Assembly: GCF_001484195.1 (NCBI RefSeq)
Contig: NZ_LLYW01000001.1
Span: 1 to 60,104 of the forward strand
Length of the DNA stretch: 60,104 nucleotides
Direction of reading: 5' to 3'
From: Thermococcus celericrescens
Lineage (GTDB): Archaea; Methanobacteriota_B; Thermococci; Thermococcales; Thermococcaceae
Numbering within the stretch: position 1 is the first letter of the stretch; each line of letters begins with the position of its first letter. A model generated the notes under the pieces. That model did no database searches. It was not told where the DNA came from and was given only the letters and a program-made list of their open reading frames with translations. Made by a program: the position numbers and the translations under genes. Below, piece after piece: positions 16,369 to 23,809 of the stretch.

Positions 16369-18208
16369 TTCCGCCCACCTCCAGAACCCCCTGAATGTAT
16401 GCCTTCGCCCTCTCGACCAGCTCCCTCTCCCTTGCCTCAATCTCCTCGAACTCCTTGAACTCCTTGTTAAGGTCGATGTGCTCCCTCTCGTCCTCTGGAA
16501 AGACGTAAAGGCTGACGTTGAGGTTGTAGTCGTTCTTCCGTACCTCTTCGAGGTCAACAACCCTCGAAAAGCCCTCGATTTCCTTGAACTCACGGTATGC
16601 CTCGACGATCTTCTTTATGTGCTCCGGCCCGAGCTGGTTGAGCTTTCTCACTTCAGGGTGCTTGCGGTACTCTCTGGAAGCGTTGATGAAGAGTATCTTC
16701 CCCTTCCTCTCCTCGGGCTTGTTGGGGTTGAGCACCATTATTATTCCCGGGGCGCCGGTGTTGTAGAAGAGCTTCTCCGGAAGTAGGACAACGGCCTCGA
16801 TGAGGTCGTCCTCGACGATGCCCTGCCTTATGGATTTCTCCGAGCCCCCTCTGAAGAGCGCCCCGCTGTCGAGTACGATACCGACCTTCTTCCTCGCATA
16901 ATACAGCATCAGCTGAACCCACGCCCAATCCGCTGATTGCTTTGACGTGTAGCCGTACTTGTAGATGTGCTTTATTCTCCTGTCGCTCAGCCTTGCCTCG
17001 TCGTAGCCGTCCTGGTTCCACGGTGGGTTTGCGATGACATAATCAACCTTGCCATCCTCAACGCCTTCTCCCCTCAGTACCTCCTCCCAGCGGGGGTTAA
17101 CGAGGCTGTCAAAGCCCTCGAATATCCTGAACTCCTGAATTCCGTGAAGGATGAGGTTGAGCTTTGAGAGTGCCGCCGTCGTCTCGTTGAGCTCCTGGCC
17201 GTAGAGCATTATGGCCGGCTCTCCGCCCTCGAGTTTCTCCTTCACGTAGCGGTAGGACTCGATGAGCATTCCTCCGGAACCGCTTGCCGGGTCGAGGATG
17301 TCGCTCCCATCTTCGATGTCAAGCAGCTCCACGAGGAGCCTTATGACTTCCCTGGGCGTGTAAACTTCTCCTTCCTTGGCCTTCTGTGGGGCGAAGTAGC
17401 TCAGAATCCACTCGTAGGCATCGCCGAGGATGTCGCTGTCAAACTCGGCAAAGTCCACGCGGTTGAATATCTTCACGATCTCCTCAAGCTTGTGAAGGTT
17501 GTCCTCCTTGATAAAGCCGATTAACCCAAGAACCTCGACGAGCTTCTTAAGGTCGGCCAACTCAGGGTTCATCTCGGATATCTTGATGAGGGCGTTGGCC
17601 ATCTCCTTAATGCTCTCCCTCTCTTTAACGACCTCGTGCCAGGTGTAGAGTTTGCCGGTCTCCTCATCGAAGAGGTGGTAGTACGCCCTGTTCACCTGCA
17701 TGTAGGCGGCAATTTGGGGCTTTCCCTCTTTCATGAGGTCCTGGGCTTTTTTCATCCAGCGGTCGCTGATTGCCTTGTAGAAGAGGAACACGAGTAATGA
17801 CTTGTAGTCGAGGCCGCCCCTTATCTGATCTGCTGCAGCTTTGAGGAGCGAGATGAGTTTGTCGCGGGTGATCTTGCTCTCCGTCGGGAACCTCAGGCGG
17901 TAATAAGTTTTCCTGTAGTCATAAACGTCTTTTCTTGCGATTATCAAGCCGGCCCTTCTGAGAATTGAGAGAACTTCCCCGACGTTTTTGGTGGTGAACT
18001 TTGCTTCATCAATCCCCTTTTCCAGGAGTTCCTTTCTCTTTTTCTCAAAGAGTTTTTCAACGTCTTCCTGGGTGAATTCTTTGTCTCTGAACGCTTCTTT
18101 TATGAGAAGGTACCTCTCCCGAACCCAGGGTTGGAGTTCGCTGAGAATTGTCCATTCGTCGGCACCGTTCTTAACACCAGTTTTGGATTTCGCCTTGGAC
18201 CTTGGCAT
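16361..18208 (-). CDS. hsdM: Type I restriction-modification DNA methyltransferase
   Basis: The protein is 615 residues from ATG 18208 (GGTGA 8 bases upstream); an ATG at 18220 would add four. It is an N6-adenine methyltransferase. The SAM-binding motif DPASGSGGMLIES is near residue 300 and the catalytic IANPPW near 390. The N-terminal helical HsdM_N domain and the central coiled region match the family. A minus-strand TATA-like TTTTAAGG is near 18243. It leads the restriction operon, with hsdS overlapping its end. Confidence 0.95.
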   Translation of the reverse strand: MPRSKAKSKTGVKNGADEWTILSELQPWVRERYLLIKEAFRDKEFTQEDVEKLFEKKRKELLEKGIDEAKFTTKNVGEVLSILRRAGLIIARKDVYDYRKTYYRLRFPTESKITRDKLISLLKAAADQIRGGLDYKSLLVFLFYKAISDRWMKKAQDLMKEGKPQIAAYMQVNRAYYHLFDEETGKLYTWHEVVKERESIKEMANALIKISEMNPELADLKKLVEVLGLIGFIKEDNLHKLEEIVKIFNRVDFAEFDSDILGDAYEWILSYFAPQKAKEGEVYTPREVIRLLVELLDIEDGSDILDPASGSGGMLIESYRYVKEKLEGGEPAIMLYGQELNETTAALSKLNLILHGIQEFRIFEGFDSLVNPRWEEVLRGEGVEDGKVDYVIANPPWNQDGYDEARLSDRRIKHIYKYGYTSKQSADWAWVQLMLYYARKKVGIVLDSGALFRGGSEKSIRQGIVEDDLIEAVVLLPEKLFYNTGAPGIIMVLNPNKPEERKGKILFINASREYRKHPEVRKLNQLGPEHIKKIVEAYREFKEIEGFSRVVDLEEVRKNDYNLNVSLYVFPEDEREHIDLNKEFKEFEEIEARERELVERAKAYIQGVLEVGGNE

Positions 18209-18299
18209 GGGGTTCACCATAATCAGTGAAGCACTTTTACCTTAAAAGTTTTGTGGTATTGATTTGGCTTAAAAAATAAGTTAAAATGAAATGACTTAT

Positions 18300-19157
18300 T
18301 TATCCTGAAAACCCCGGTAAGGCGTCCTGCTCATCCATGGGGTAAAGGGTCCAATGGACAACCATGGCCATAAATTGTGGATTGGCCAACAAGTACACGG
18401 CGTTTGCGATATCGGTAAATACGTCCTCAAGCAATTGCGTTGCCCTGTACATTCCTGGAGCGACTTCCTCGAATAAGTAGTCCATAAGATTGTCAAAGAG
18501 TAACTTGGCAATTGGGATGCTTGTTTCGTCTTCAGTTGCTCTGAATTCCCTTGAGATTATGGCGTCAATGTCCGCTTTGGATAACGGCGTTACACGTGCA
18601 TTACAATACAGTTCACTGAAAATCATCTCCCATGCTCTCATGTTTGGAACGTTTATTAAGAGAAGTTTGAGGATTAAGATGCTCTTCGCGTCTTCAGGAA
18701 CGCGGTTCAGCATACGTCTGAAATAGAGTATCTCCGCGTGGGCCCGCCGCATTCTGACCTCTTGGATACCGTAGTAAAGAGCTTCGTATACGTCCATAAA
18801 CAGTGCAGACGGCATGAATGAGTCTTCTGAGCTTCTTGCTACATTCTGAACGAACAGGTCGTCGAAGTATTTCTGGATTACTTCGACTACCAATTGGGCA
18901 GCTTTATCATCTGCCTCCTTGGCAATCGCCTCTCGGAAGAAATTGAGATATTCTTCCATGCTTATGTCGTCGAGATTGAAAATCCGATCGTTGAAGGTGC
19001 TGTGGAACATCTCAAGGACAGTTTCCCAGACTTCTACATCAGGCAAGACCTCCTGAAGTTCCTGGGATATCTTCTGAATCTTCCTCAATGAACCAAGCGC
19101 CTCTTTGGACTCCTTAACAATTTTGGATATCCAGTATGCTCTTTCGACCGCCCTCAT
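18300..19157 (-). CDS. Hypothetical helical protein upstream of hsdM
   Basis: The protein is 285 residues from ATG 19157. A minus-strand TATA (GCATTTAAAC, about 19193-19202) is correctly placed for this start, whereas a longer frame begins upstream of the promoter. The sequence is mostly helix, rich in Glu, Leu and Ala, with no Cys cluster, signal peptide or catalytic motif that I can see. The gene ends 92 bp before hsdM. It has its own promoter and belongs to the element, but its function is unknown. Confidence 0.65.
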   Translation of the reverse strand: MRAVERAYWISKIVKESKEALGSLRKIQKISQELQEVLPDVEVWETVLEMFHSTFNDRIFNLDDISMEEYLNFFREAIAKEADDKAAQLVVEVIQKYFDDLFVQNVARSSEDSFMPSALFMDVYEALYYGIQEVRMRRAHAEILYFRRMLNRVPEDAKSILILKLLLINVPNMRAWEMIFSELYCNARVTPLSKADIDAIISREFRATEDETSIPIAKLLFDNLMDYLFEEVAPGMYRATQLLEDVFTDIANAVYLLANPQFMAMVVHWTLYPMDEQDALPGFSG

Positions 19158-19309
19158 TGAGTACACCCGAAATTTAGTAAGTAAAACCAAGAGTTTAAAT
19201 GCATAACGGTTGGCAATGTAGATACCAATACTGACCAAGATCTCCCCAATTAATGAAACAACAGCTCAGAGAGTTCCAGGAGCCGCAAAGTCTTTGAGAA
19301 TTCAAGAAT

Positions 19310-19759
19310 TCAATCTTTACCGATGCCATGATGTCTGTTGAGCCGGTCCCTCTCAATGTCTGTGAGATAAAGGGCTACCATGTCAATTGGATAATTGGAA
19401 CGAACGAGTACTCTTCGAACCCTTCCATTGTCTTCCTGAATCCGCCTGATTACAATTGGCTCCACAAAGTCCTCATCCTTGTAGATTGATTCCACATCCT
19501 CGAATTCATCATTGAGATATTCTGCCACCTGCCGGATTTCCCGCGAAACAGTGCCCTTATGTACCCGAAGAATCTCCGAGAGGGCCGCAATGCAGAGTTC
19601 TGACTCCATGCAGGGGGCGGAACATTTGGAGCAAACTCCCCCATTCTGTCGCAGATATTGTTTCCACTGAGGCGCATCCTCGAGTACGGTAAGATACCGA
19701 ATGACCTTGTTGGCCTTTGGGGTCACCAGTATTCGCGGGTTAATACGCTCTTTGGCCAT
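19310..19759 (-). CDS. HTH protein with Cys cluster, element regulator
   Basis: The protein is 149 residues from ATG 19759, which has GGTGTG seven bases upstream and a strong BRE/TATA (CCGAAATATTTAA, about 19797-19809) at the right distance. The order is a short basic N-terminus, a cluster CSKCSAPCMESELC at about residues 43-56 that may bind zinc or an Fe-S centre, then a helix-turn-helix (ALSEILRVHKGTVSREIRQVAEYL). The C-terminal part ends with NYPIDMVALYLTDIERDRL. It is a candidate binder of the repeated dyads upstream. A decayed relative of its 3' end lies outside the element at 53575-53690. Confidence 0.65.
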   Translation of the reverse strand: MAKERINPRILVTPKANKVIRYLTVLEDAPQWKQYLRQNGGVCSKCSAPCMESELCIAALSEILRVHKGTVSREIRQVAEYLNDEFEDVESIYKDEDFVEPIVIRRIQEDNGRVRRVLVRSNYPIDMVALYLTDIERDRLNRHHGIGKD

Positions 19760-19878
19760 CGGACACACCGTTTTTATGAGCCGTGGAAGTGGGTGGTTAA
19801 ATATTTCGGTTACCCTCTCTGGGCAGCATGTTCGCGGGAGACTGCCAACCCGAGCATGTTCGTTTTTGTACATCACCT

Positions 19879-19902
19879 CGTGTAAACTTTTTGCTTTACA
19901 CG
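19879..19902. repeat. 24-bp dyad D1
   Basis: CGTGTAAA-N8-TTTACACG, perfect arms. It is 70 bp upstream of the HTH-gene promoter. Confidence 0.85.
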
Positions 19903-20106
19903 GAGAATCACCAGAGTAGTGCGCCAATGCACTGAAATTTTTGAGCATTGGTGCTTTTAATTGTGCATGAATGTAGTCACGAATATTATTCGACCGTGAT
20001 GGTTGTGGAGTGAAGGGGTTTCGGCTTTTTTTGACAAATGTAACCGAAATGGCTGCATATAAGGGGCAAGTTACACACACCCTTAAAGTGCGCAAAAATC
20101 AGGGTA

Positions 20107-20517
20107 GGGTGATATGGGGATATACCTCACAACCGGTTGGAAACTTTTACGCCTGTTCATTACAATACATAAATAATACACTGCTGTCCGAGTTTGAATA
20201 TATCACCATATCACCAAGCTTCGATTTTTTCGCACTTTTCGGGGTGTGACATCTTATGTATATACACGTACAGGACAAGTCTGGGGATAATCATGCACAA
20301 AAATGGCTATCAATGTAATTACTACGGCAAGTTGATATATCACCATATCACCTTACATACGCAAAGACAAACGTTTACAAAGTTGGTGATATATGAAAAA
20401 GCCCTCTCAGGGCTTAAATTTTTTGAAGTAATTCTTTATACTTGAAAGTTGTTTCATTTCATATCACCATACCACTGTCCATTTTTGTCATGCACAAACA
20501 TGGGGAGTGATATGTAT
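20107..20517. repeat. GTGATAT/ATATCAC iteron-like cluster
   Basis: TATATCACCATATCACC occurs exactly at 20199-20215 and 20336-20352. Related motifs are GGTGATATGGGGATATA at about 20108, GGTGATATATG at 20385, ATATCACCATACCAC at 20461 and AGTGATATG near 20506. A 16-bp sequence, TCATGCACAAAMATGG, is repeated near 20291 and 20489. The mixture of direct and inverted 7-8 bp units spaced through 400 bp resembles iterons. Confidence 0.6.
20399..20426 (+). terminator. Hairpin plus T run
   Basis: AAGCCC-TCTCA-GGGCTT is followed by AAATTTTTT. It is the most regular member of a set of similar GGCTTCTCMGGGCTT-T-run segments at about 20540-20566, 20765-20790 and 22006-22034. Confidence 0.45.
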
Positions 20518-20576
20518 TAAATGTATTCATTTGGCCACGAAAAAGAAGGCTTCTCAGGGCTTCTTTTCAGCCCTCT

Positions 20577-20600
20577 CGTGTAAAGCAATTGATTTACACA
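20577..20600. repeat. 24-bp dyad D2
   Basis: CGTGTAAA-N8-TTTACACA, with one arm mismatch at the outer base. Confidence 0.8.
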
Positions 20601-21394
20601 GAGGCTTTTTGATGGGGATGTCAGGGGACACCCCCCATGGATCAGATATCCACAACCGGATACTCCTGAACACTTACAATGTGTTCTTTCCCAATGCCCA
20701 ATTATGTTCGTTGGATAAGTGGCAACCGTGGATTAAACAGAAGAATTATTGAAACCAGGCATGCAAAAAGACGGTTTCTCCAGGCTTTTTTTCACAGTTT
20801 TCGGGGTTTCATTTGTGGCAACCTTCATGATTATGAGCAGCATTGTTGGCGTACAAAGGATAAAACCCCACCAGAGAATAAGATAAAAGGCTTCCCACAC
20901 TTGGCCAATGCACAGTTCTGTACTCTCATAAAATCTTGAGGTGACATTTCGGAGAGTGATTCCTCAGCTCAAAGCCCTCGGGGCCATCACTGAAGATTGA
21001 CTCAAACAAAAGTTCATACAAAATTGTCATCACCACCCCTGAAACTGCACTTGCCCAGTTGAAGTAACGGCGACCATAATCTCATCACAAAAGTCAATCA
21101 CGTCGAGAGTTCTCTCTTTTGCTTGTCCCTGGTAGTGTACTGGAGAGATAACACCGAGAATTATCGAAAACAGATGAATGAAGAGAAGCACTCTGCAGGC
21201 ATTGGTAAGGTCATGGTTTTCAGAGAATAAGGTTCCAAGACACGTGAAGATAAGAAATCTCCAAAATTTGCTCTTAAAAGTAGGCTGTCAAGAAGCAGTT
21301 TTTATCAATTAAGAGCCAAGTATTTGCGTTTTTACTTTTACACGCTTTTTCGGAGAGATTCGACAAAATCGAATGGTGTCCGTGCTCAAAAGGG

Positions 21395-21409
21395 CGAAAT
21401 GTTTAAATA
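21395..21409 (+). promoter_or_regulatory. BRE/TATA promoter of ncRNA candidate
   Basis: CGAAATGTTTAAATA is a strong archaeal BRE plus TATA box. It predicts transcription from about 21431 with no open frame following. Confidence 0.55.
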
Positions 21410-21430
21410 TTCGTGAGTTTAACATACTCT

Positions 21431-21548
21431 CGGATAACCCGGGCATGATTATCACCGGGGGTTTTCCCTCTGCGACCGGGCCCCCCAACCCCGACGGTCG
21501 CAGGGGAGACGACCCATGCATGTACTGTGCTTTCGTTTTTGTTTTTAC
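21431..21548 (+). ncRNA. Candidate structured non-coding RNA
   Basis: About 115 nt of GC-rich sequence sit in AT-rich surroundings, a classic sign of structured RNA in hyperthermophiles. A small stem GATAA/TTATC (21433-21437 with 21449-21453) is followed by a long one, CCCTCTGCGACC (21466-21477) with GGTCGCAGGGG (21496-21506) and one bulge. The transcript would end in a T-rich stretch at 21531-21547. It has its own promoter and lies upstream of the replication genes, so copy-number control is one possibility. No known RNA family was recognised. Confidence 0.5.
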
Positions 21549-21563
21549 GATTATGATTCCACT

Positions 21564-21587
21564 TGTGCAAAGCATTCACTTTACACG
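21564..21587. repeat. 24-bp dyad D3
   Basis: TGTGCAAA-N8-TTTACACG, a degenerate left arm. It begins 16 bp after the T-rich end of the ncRNA candidate. Confidence 0.7.
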
Positions 21588-21946
21588 GAGAGTTGAGAGA
21601 TACCAGACATTCCAAGGTACACAAATGGACTCTCATTATTTATACGCCAGAAGCTTCGGCCATATACTACCAAAGGAGAACTTCCTCTCCCATCCAGGCC
21701 CGCTGGAAAAGGACGAACTTTTTAAAAAAAGCCGTTTTGAGAGGATTTTCCACTCTTTGACAAGCTGGTGAGGGGTTTTGTGGTTTTTTCATGCTTGAGC
21801 AGGTGGCTGGTGTTGGCAGGTTTTTTACGAGACTACGAGTTCTCACGGCCCAGATGAGACTTTTCAATTTTCACCGTGTTTTTTCGCCGAAAACGGGCTT
21901 TTCCGGGCTTTTTTCACCTTTGCCTTCGAGATGAATGTACAAAGTT

Positions 21947-22139
21947 GCGATTTCGTGATTTGGAAAATCGGGTTTAAACGTAAGAATTAATGAAAATGGG
22001 TGGGTGAAAAGGAGCGTTCTCCGGGCTTCTTTTTATCTGTGATTTTCCAAAATGAAAAATCGAGGGGGTGTTTTTGGGTTCACGATTTCGTGATTTGGAA
22101 AATCGTGAGTGCTCTCGATTTCGCGTTACGGAAAATCGG
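21947..22139. repeat. CGATTTCGTGATTTGGAAAATCG dyad family
   Basis: Copies are at 21947-21970, 22082-22106 (CACGATTT and AAATCGTG arms, the most perfect) and 22113-22139. A partial inverted copy (GATTTTCC...AAAATCGAG) is near 22041-22062. The family is distinct from the 24-bp dyads and confined to about 200 bp. Confidence 0.6.
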
Positions 22140-22228
22140 ACTCATGGCACATAACGGGAGCATTTTTTACTCATGATCTGTGCTGGTAAGAGGCGTAAGA
22201 GGCTGTTGAAAGTCTTTGTTGCGGAGTT

Positions 22229-22252
22229 CGTGTCAATGAAAACGTTGACACG
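22229..22252. repeat. 24-bp dyad D4
   Basis: CGTGTCAA-N8-TTGACACG. Both arms carry the A-to-C / T-to-G variant, so symmetry is kept. Confidence 0.85.
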
Positions 22253-22270
22253 AAGATACAATTCTGTTGG

Positions 22271-22510
22271 GTAAAATGGTTGTCGAAAGGCCACTTTTTG
22301 GTAGCGCGTGTAAACTGGGAAGTTTACACGGAGCACATCAGGACGTGTGTTAACAAGAACACCCTCTGCTCAAGTACGAGGGTTGTCAAAATTCTTCTGT
22401 TTCACATTTGTGAACAACTTATTCAAGTAAAGCGGTTGTCAAAGGGCGGCTTTTTGAGACCGGTTTTTAACGAGAGGGAGTAAAAGGGTTGTCGAAATTC
22501 TTCTTTTTGA
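22271..22510 (+). repeat. GGTTGTCRAA direct repeats (4 copies)
   Basis: GGTTGTCGAAAGGCCACTTT starts at about 22278. GGTTGTCAAAATTCTTCTG (22381), GGTTGTCAAAGGGCGGCTTT (about 22434) and GGTTGTCGAAATTCTTCTTT (about 22488) follow. They alternate two endings, CTTTTTG after GGC-type and TTCTTC-type cores. Confidence 0.6.
22307..22330. repeat. 24-bp dyad D5
   Basis: CGTGTAAA-N8-TTTACACG, perfect. It lies between two GGTTGTC repeats. Confidence 0.85.
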
Positions 22511-22517
22511 ACGGGTT

Positions 22518-22541
22518 GGTGTAAAGTGATTGCTTTACACG
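22518..22541. repeat. 24-bp dyad D6
   Basis: GGTGTAAA-N8-TTTACACG. It precedes copy A of the 42-bp module. Confidence 0.82.
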
Positions 22542-22558
22542 AAGGCTTACGACCCCGG

Positions 22559-22600
22559 CACCATCGGGGGGTCTCGTCTTTCTGGGTATTGTTCAGAGGG
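22559..22600 (+). repeat. 42-bp module, copy A
   Basis: CACCATCGG, then CTCGTC-TTTCTGGGTATTG and TTCAGAGG. It is flanked by dyads D6 and D7. GACCCC/GGGGTC at its left edge can form a hairpin. Confidence 0.7.
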
Positions 22601-22601
22601 T

Positions 22602-22626
22602 CGTGTAAAGAGCATTGGATTACATG
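22602..22626. repeat. Dyad D7 (9-bp spacer)
   Basis: CGTGTAAA-N9-ATTACATG, with two mismatches in the right arm. It is the only copy with a 9-bp spacer. Confidence 0.6.
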
Positions 22627-22630
22627 TCCT

Positions 22631-22654
22631 CGTGTAAACCTTTTGATTGACACG
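22631..22654. repeat. 24-bp dyad D8
   Basis: CGTGTAAA-N8-TTGACACG. It starts four bases after D7. Confidence 0.82.
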
Positions 22655-22718
22655 AGCTGCTGGGGTGTGAGCACTCCACTACTTATTACCTCGGGTTTTC
22701 CCCACCATATAACGGGCG

Positions 22719-22752
22719 GTTGCTGGTTGCCAAGGTTGCAAAGGTTGCCAGC
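22719..22752 (+). repeat. 9-bp tandem array, left (GTTGC orientation)
   Basis: GTTGC recurs at 22719, 22726, 22735 and 22744 with 7-, 9- and 9-bp steps. The units read GTTGCCAAG and GTTGCAAAG. Confidence 0.65.
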
Positions 22753-22866
22753 ACTTTTCCAAGAGTGGGGGCATGAGTCAGTAATGGGAATATGGTGAAG
22801 GTCCGAGGAATGGTTATTTCGGCGGATAAGGGATCTCCGAGGGGATTATACGGGAGTTGTTTTTGG

Positions 22867-22928
22867 TGGGACAACTTTGGCAACTGCGACAACCTCAGCA
22901 ACCGTGGCAACTCTGGCAACCGTGCAAC
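22867..22928 (-). repeat. 9-bp tandem array, right (GCAAC orientation)
   Basis: There are seven consecutive units: TGGGACAAC, TTTGGCAAC, TGCGACAAC, CTCAGCAAC, CGTGGCAAC, TCTGGCAAC and CGTGCAAC. Consensus is NNNGGCAAC. It is the inverted counterpart of 22719-22752 across about 115 bp. Confidence 0.75.
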
Positions 22929-22989
22929 TCATGAGCTCAAAAACTCAAAGAGATCATGGATTTTTCAATTCTTATGAGTAACAAGCCCG

Positions 22990-23235
22990 CTTTTATTCTT
23001 AATTCCGCACCATGACTGGGGTAAGAGACACTTCGGGATTTCCAAAAAAGCGATAACGATTACATATATGGTGAGAGGGATTGAGAGTGTGCTTGTCTCG
23101 GATTTTATCTCCACCCCAGCCCTCAACCCCCAGCTCGGCAGGATTGTTTTTATTCCCACACCATGAGAGGAGTTGAGTACTCTTCCGGAGTTCCCCCGAG
23201 AAGTAAACAACGGTTTCTTATATGATGTGCTCCCC
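22990..23235 (+). repeat. Diverged 85-bp duplication
   Basis: Copy 1 runs from about 22991 to 23072 and copy 2 from about 23148 to 23227. They share TTTTATTC, CACCATGA, a GG-GT stretch, TTC-GGA-TTCC and a TATATG-TG end, with scattered differences between. They may be duplicated promoter regions. Confidence 0.4.
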
Positions 23236-23248
23236 CTGAGCGAGATCT

Positions 23249-23271
23249 CGTGTAAAGGGGAGGTTTACACA
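23249..23271. repeat. Dyad D9 (7-bp spacer)
   Basis: CGTGTAAA-N7-TTTACACA. It is one base shorter than the consensus. Confidence 0.7.
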
Positions 23272-23342
23272 CAAAGTGCCGTTTTCCAACAACCTTTTCC
23301 TCCCAGGGTAATGCTTCGGAAGCATTTCTCGCCCTCGTTCGC

Positions 23343-23366
23343 CGTGTCAACCAGTCAGTTTACACG
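23343..23366. repeat. 24-bp dyad D10
   Basis: CGTGTCAA-N8-TTTACACG, asymmetric variant. It lies about 40 bp upstream of the replication-operon TATA box. Confidence 0.82.
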
Positions 23367-23404
23367 AAGAAATTTACGGATAAATACGATGACACAGAGA
23401 TATG

Positions 23405-23412
23405 TTTATATT
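23405..23412 (+). promoter_or_regulatory. TATA box of the replication operon
   Basis: TTTATATT lies about 40 bp before the first ATG of the three overlapping replication-region genes. No other TATA is close. Confidence 0.5.
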
Positions 23413-23446
23413 GTCGCATAATGGGGGCCCCCTTTTGTGGTGTGGT

Positions 23447-23809
23447 ATGATGTTGGATGGAATGAATGCTTCAAGTATGGGTGTTCTGGCTCAGGCCAGG
23501 GTGGATGGTAAGGTCTGCAGGGAAAGACGAGGTAGTGCCAATAAAGTGCCATCCTCAATCTCCATCAACTTCTCACGAGAGGTGGAAAGCCTGGTAGGTG
23601 GTCTGATTTCAATGAACATCCTTCCAGTAAGTGCCTCAAGAGCCACCTTCGGCAGAGATGCGGTCGTATTTGCTCTCGGAAGTTATGATGATGCAATCAG
23701 ACTCTACGAGGATGTTGCGGACGGTCGTAGAGCTTACTCAGGCAAAGTGTTGAAGGTGGAGAATCTTGACCCGGTTTACTACAGTAGAACCGGGGGTGAA
23801 GCCAGATGA
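23447..23809 (+). CDS. Small hypothetical protein, first gene of replication operon
   Basis: The protein is 120 residues from ATG 23447 (a second ATG at 23450), with GGTG a few bases upstream. The middle segment SISINFSREVESLVGGLIS and later VVFALGSYDDAIRLYEDVADG look like a small alpha/beta domain. It overlaps the primase/polymerase start by four bases, so the two are translationally coupled. The family is not recognised. A regulator or accessory factor of replication is a guess from position only. Confidence 0.6.
   Translation: MMLDGMNASSMGVLAQARVDGKVCRERRGSANKVPSSISINFSREVESLVGGLISMNILPVSASRATFGRDAVVFALGSYDDAIRLYEDVADGRRAYSGKVLKVENLDPVYYSRTGGEAR

Larger units (their letters stand above)
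19760..23446. other. Gene-free, repeat-rich 3.7-kb region (putative replication/partition region)
   Basis: No frame here has convincing coding character. The region instead holds ten copies of the 24-bp dyad, tandem GTGATAT motifs, CGATTT...AAATCG dyads, a TTGTC direct-repeat family, two opposed 9-bp arrays, repeated hairpin-plus-T-run segments and a GC-rich ncRNA candidate. It lies directly upstream of the replication genes, so an origin, a centromere-like site or both are the likely roles. About 20910-21340 shows nothing recognisable. Confidence 0.6.

Noticed and set aside
22526-22977. Small proteins in the repeat region
   Set aside because: The frames cross the repeats, are rich in Trp, His and Cys without pattern, and lack ribosome sites. 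The Asn-Gly repeats simply translate the 9-bp array.
19760-23446. CRISPR array
   Set aside because: The repeats are palindromic, of several kinds and irregularly spaced. There are no uniform spacers and no cas genes.
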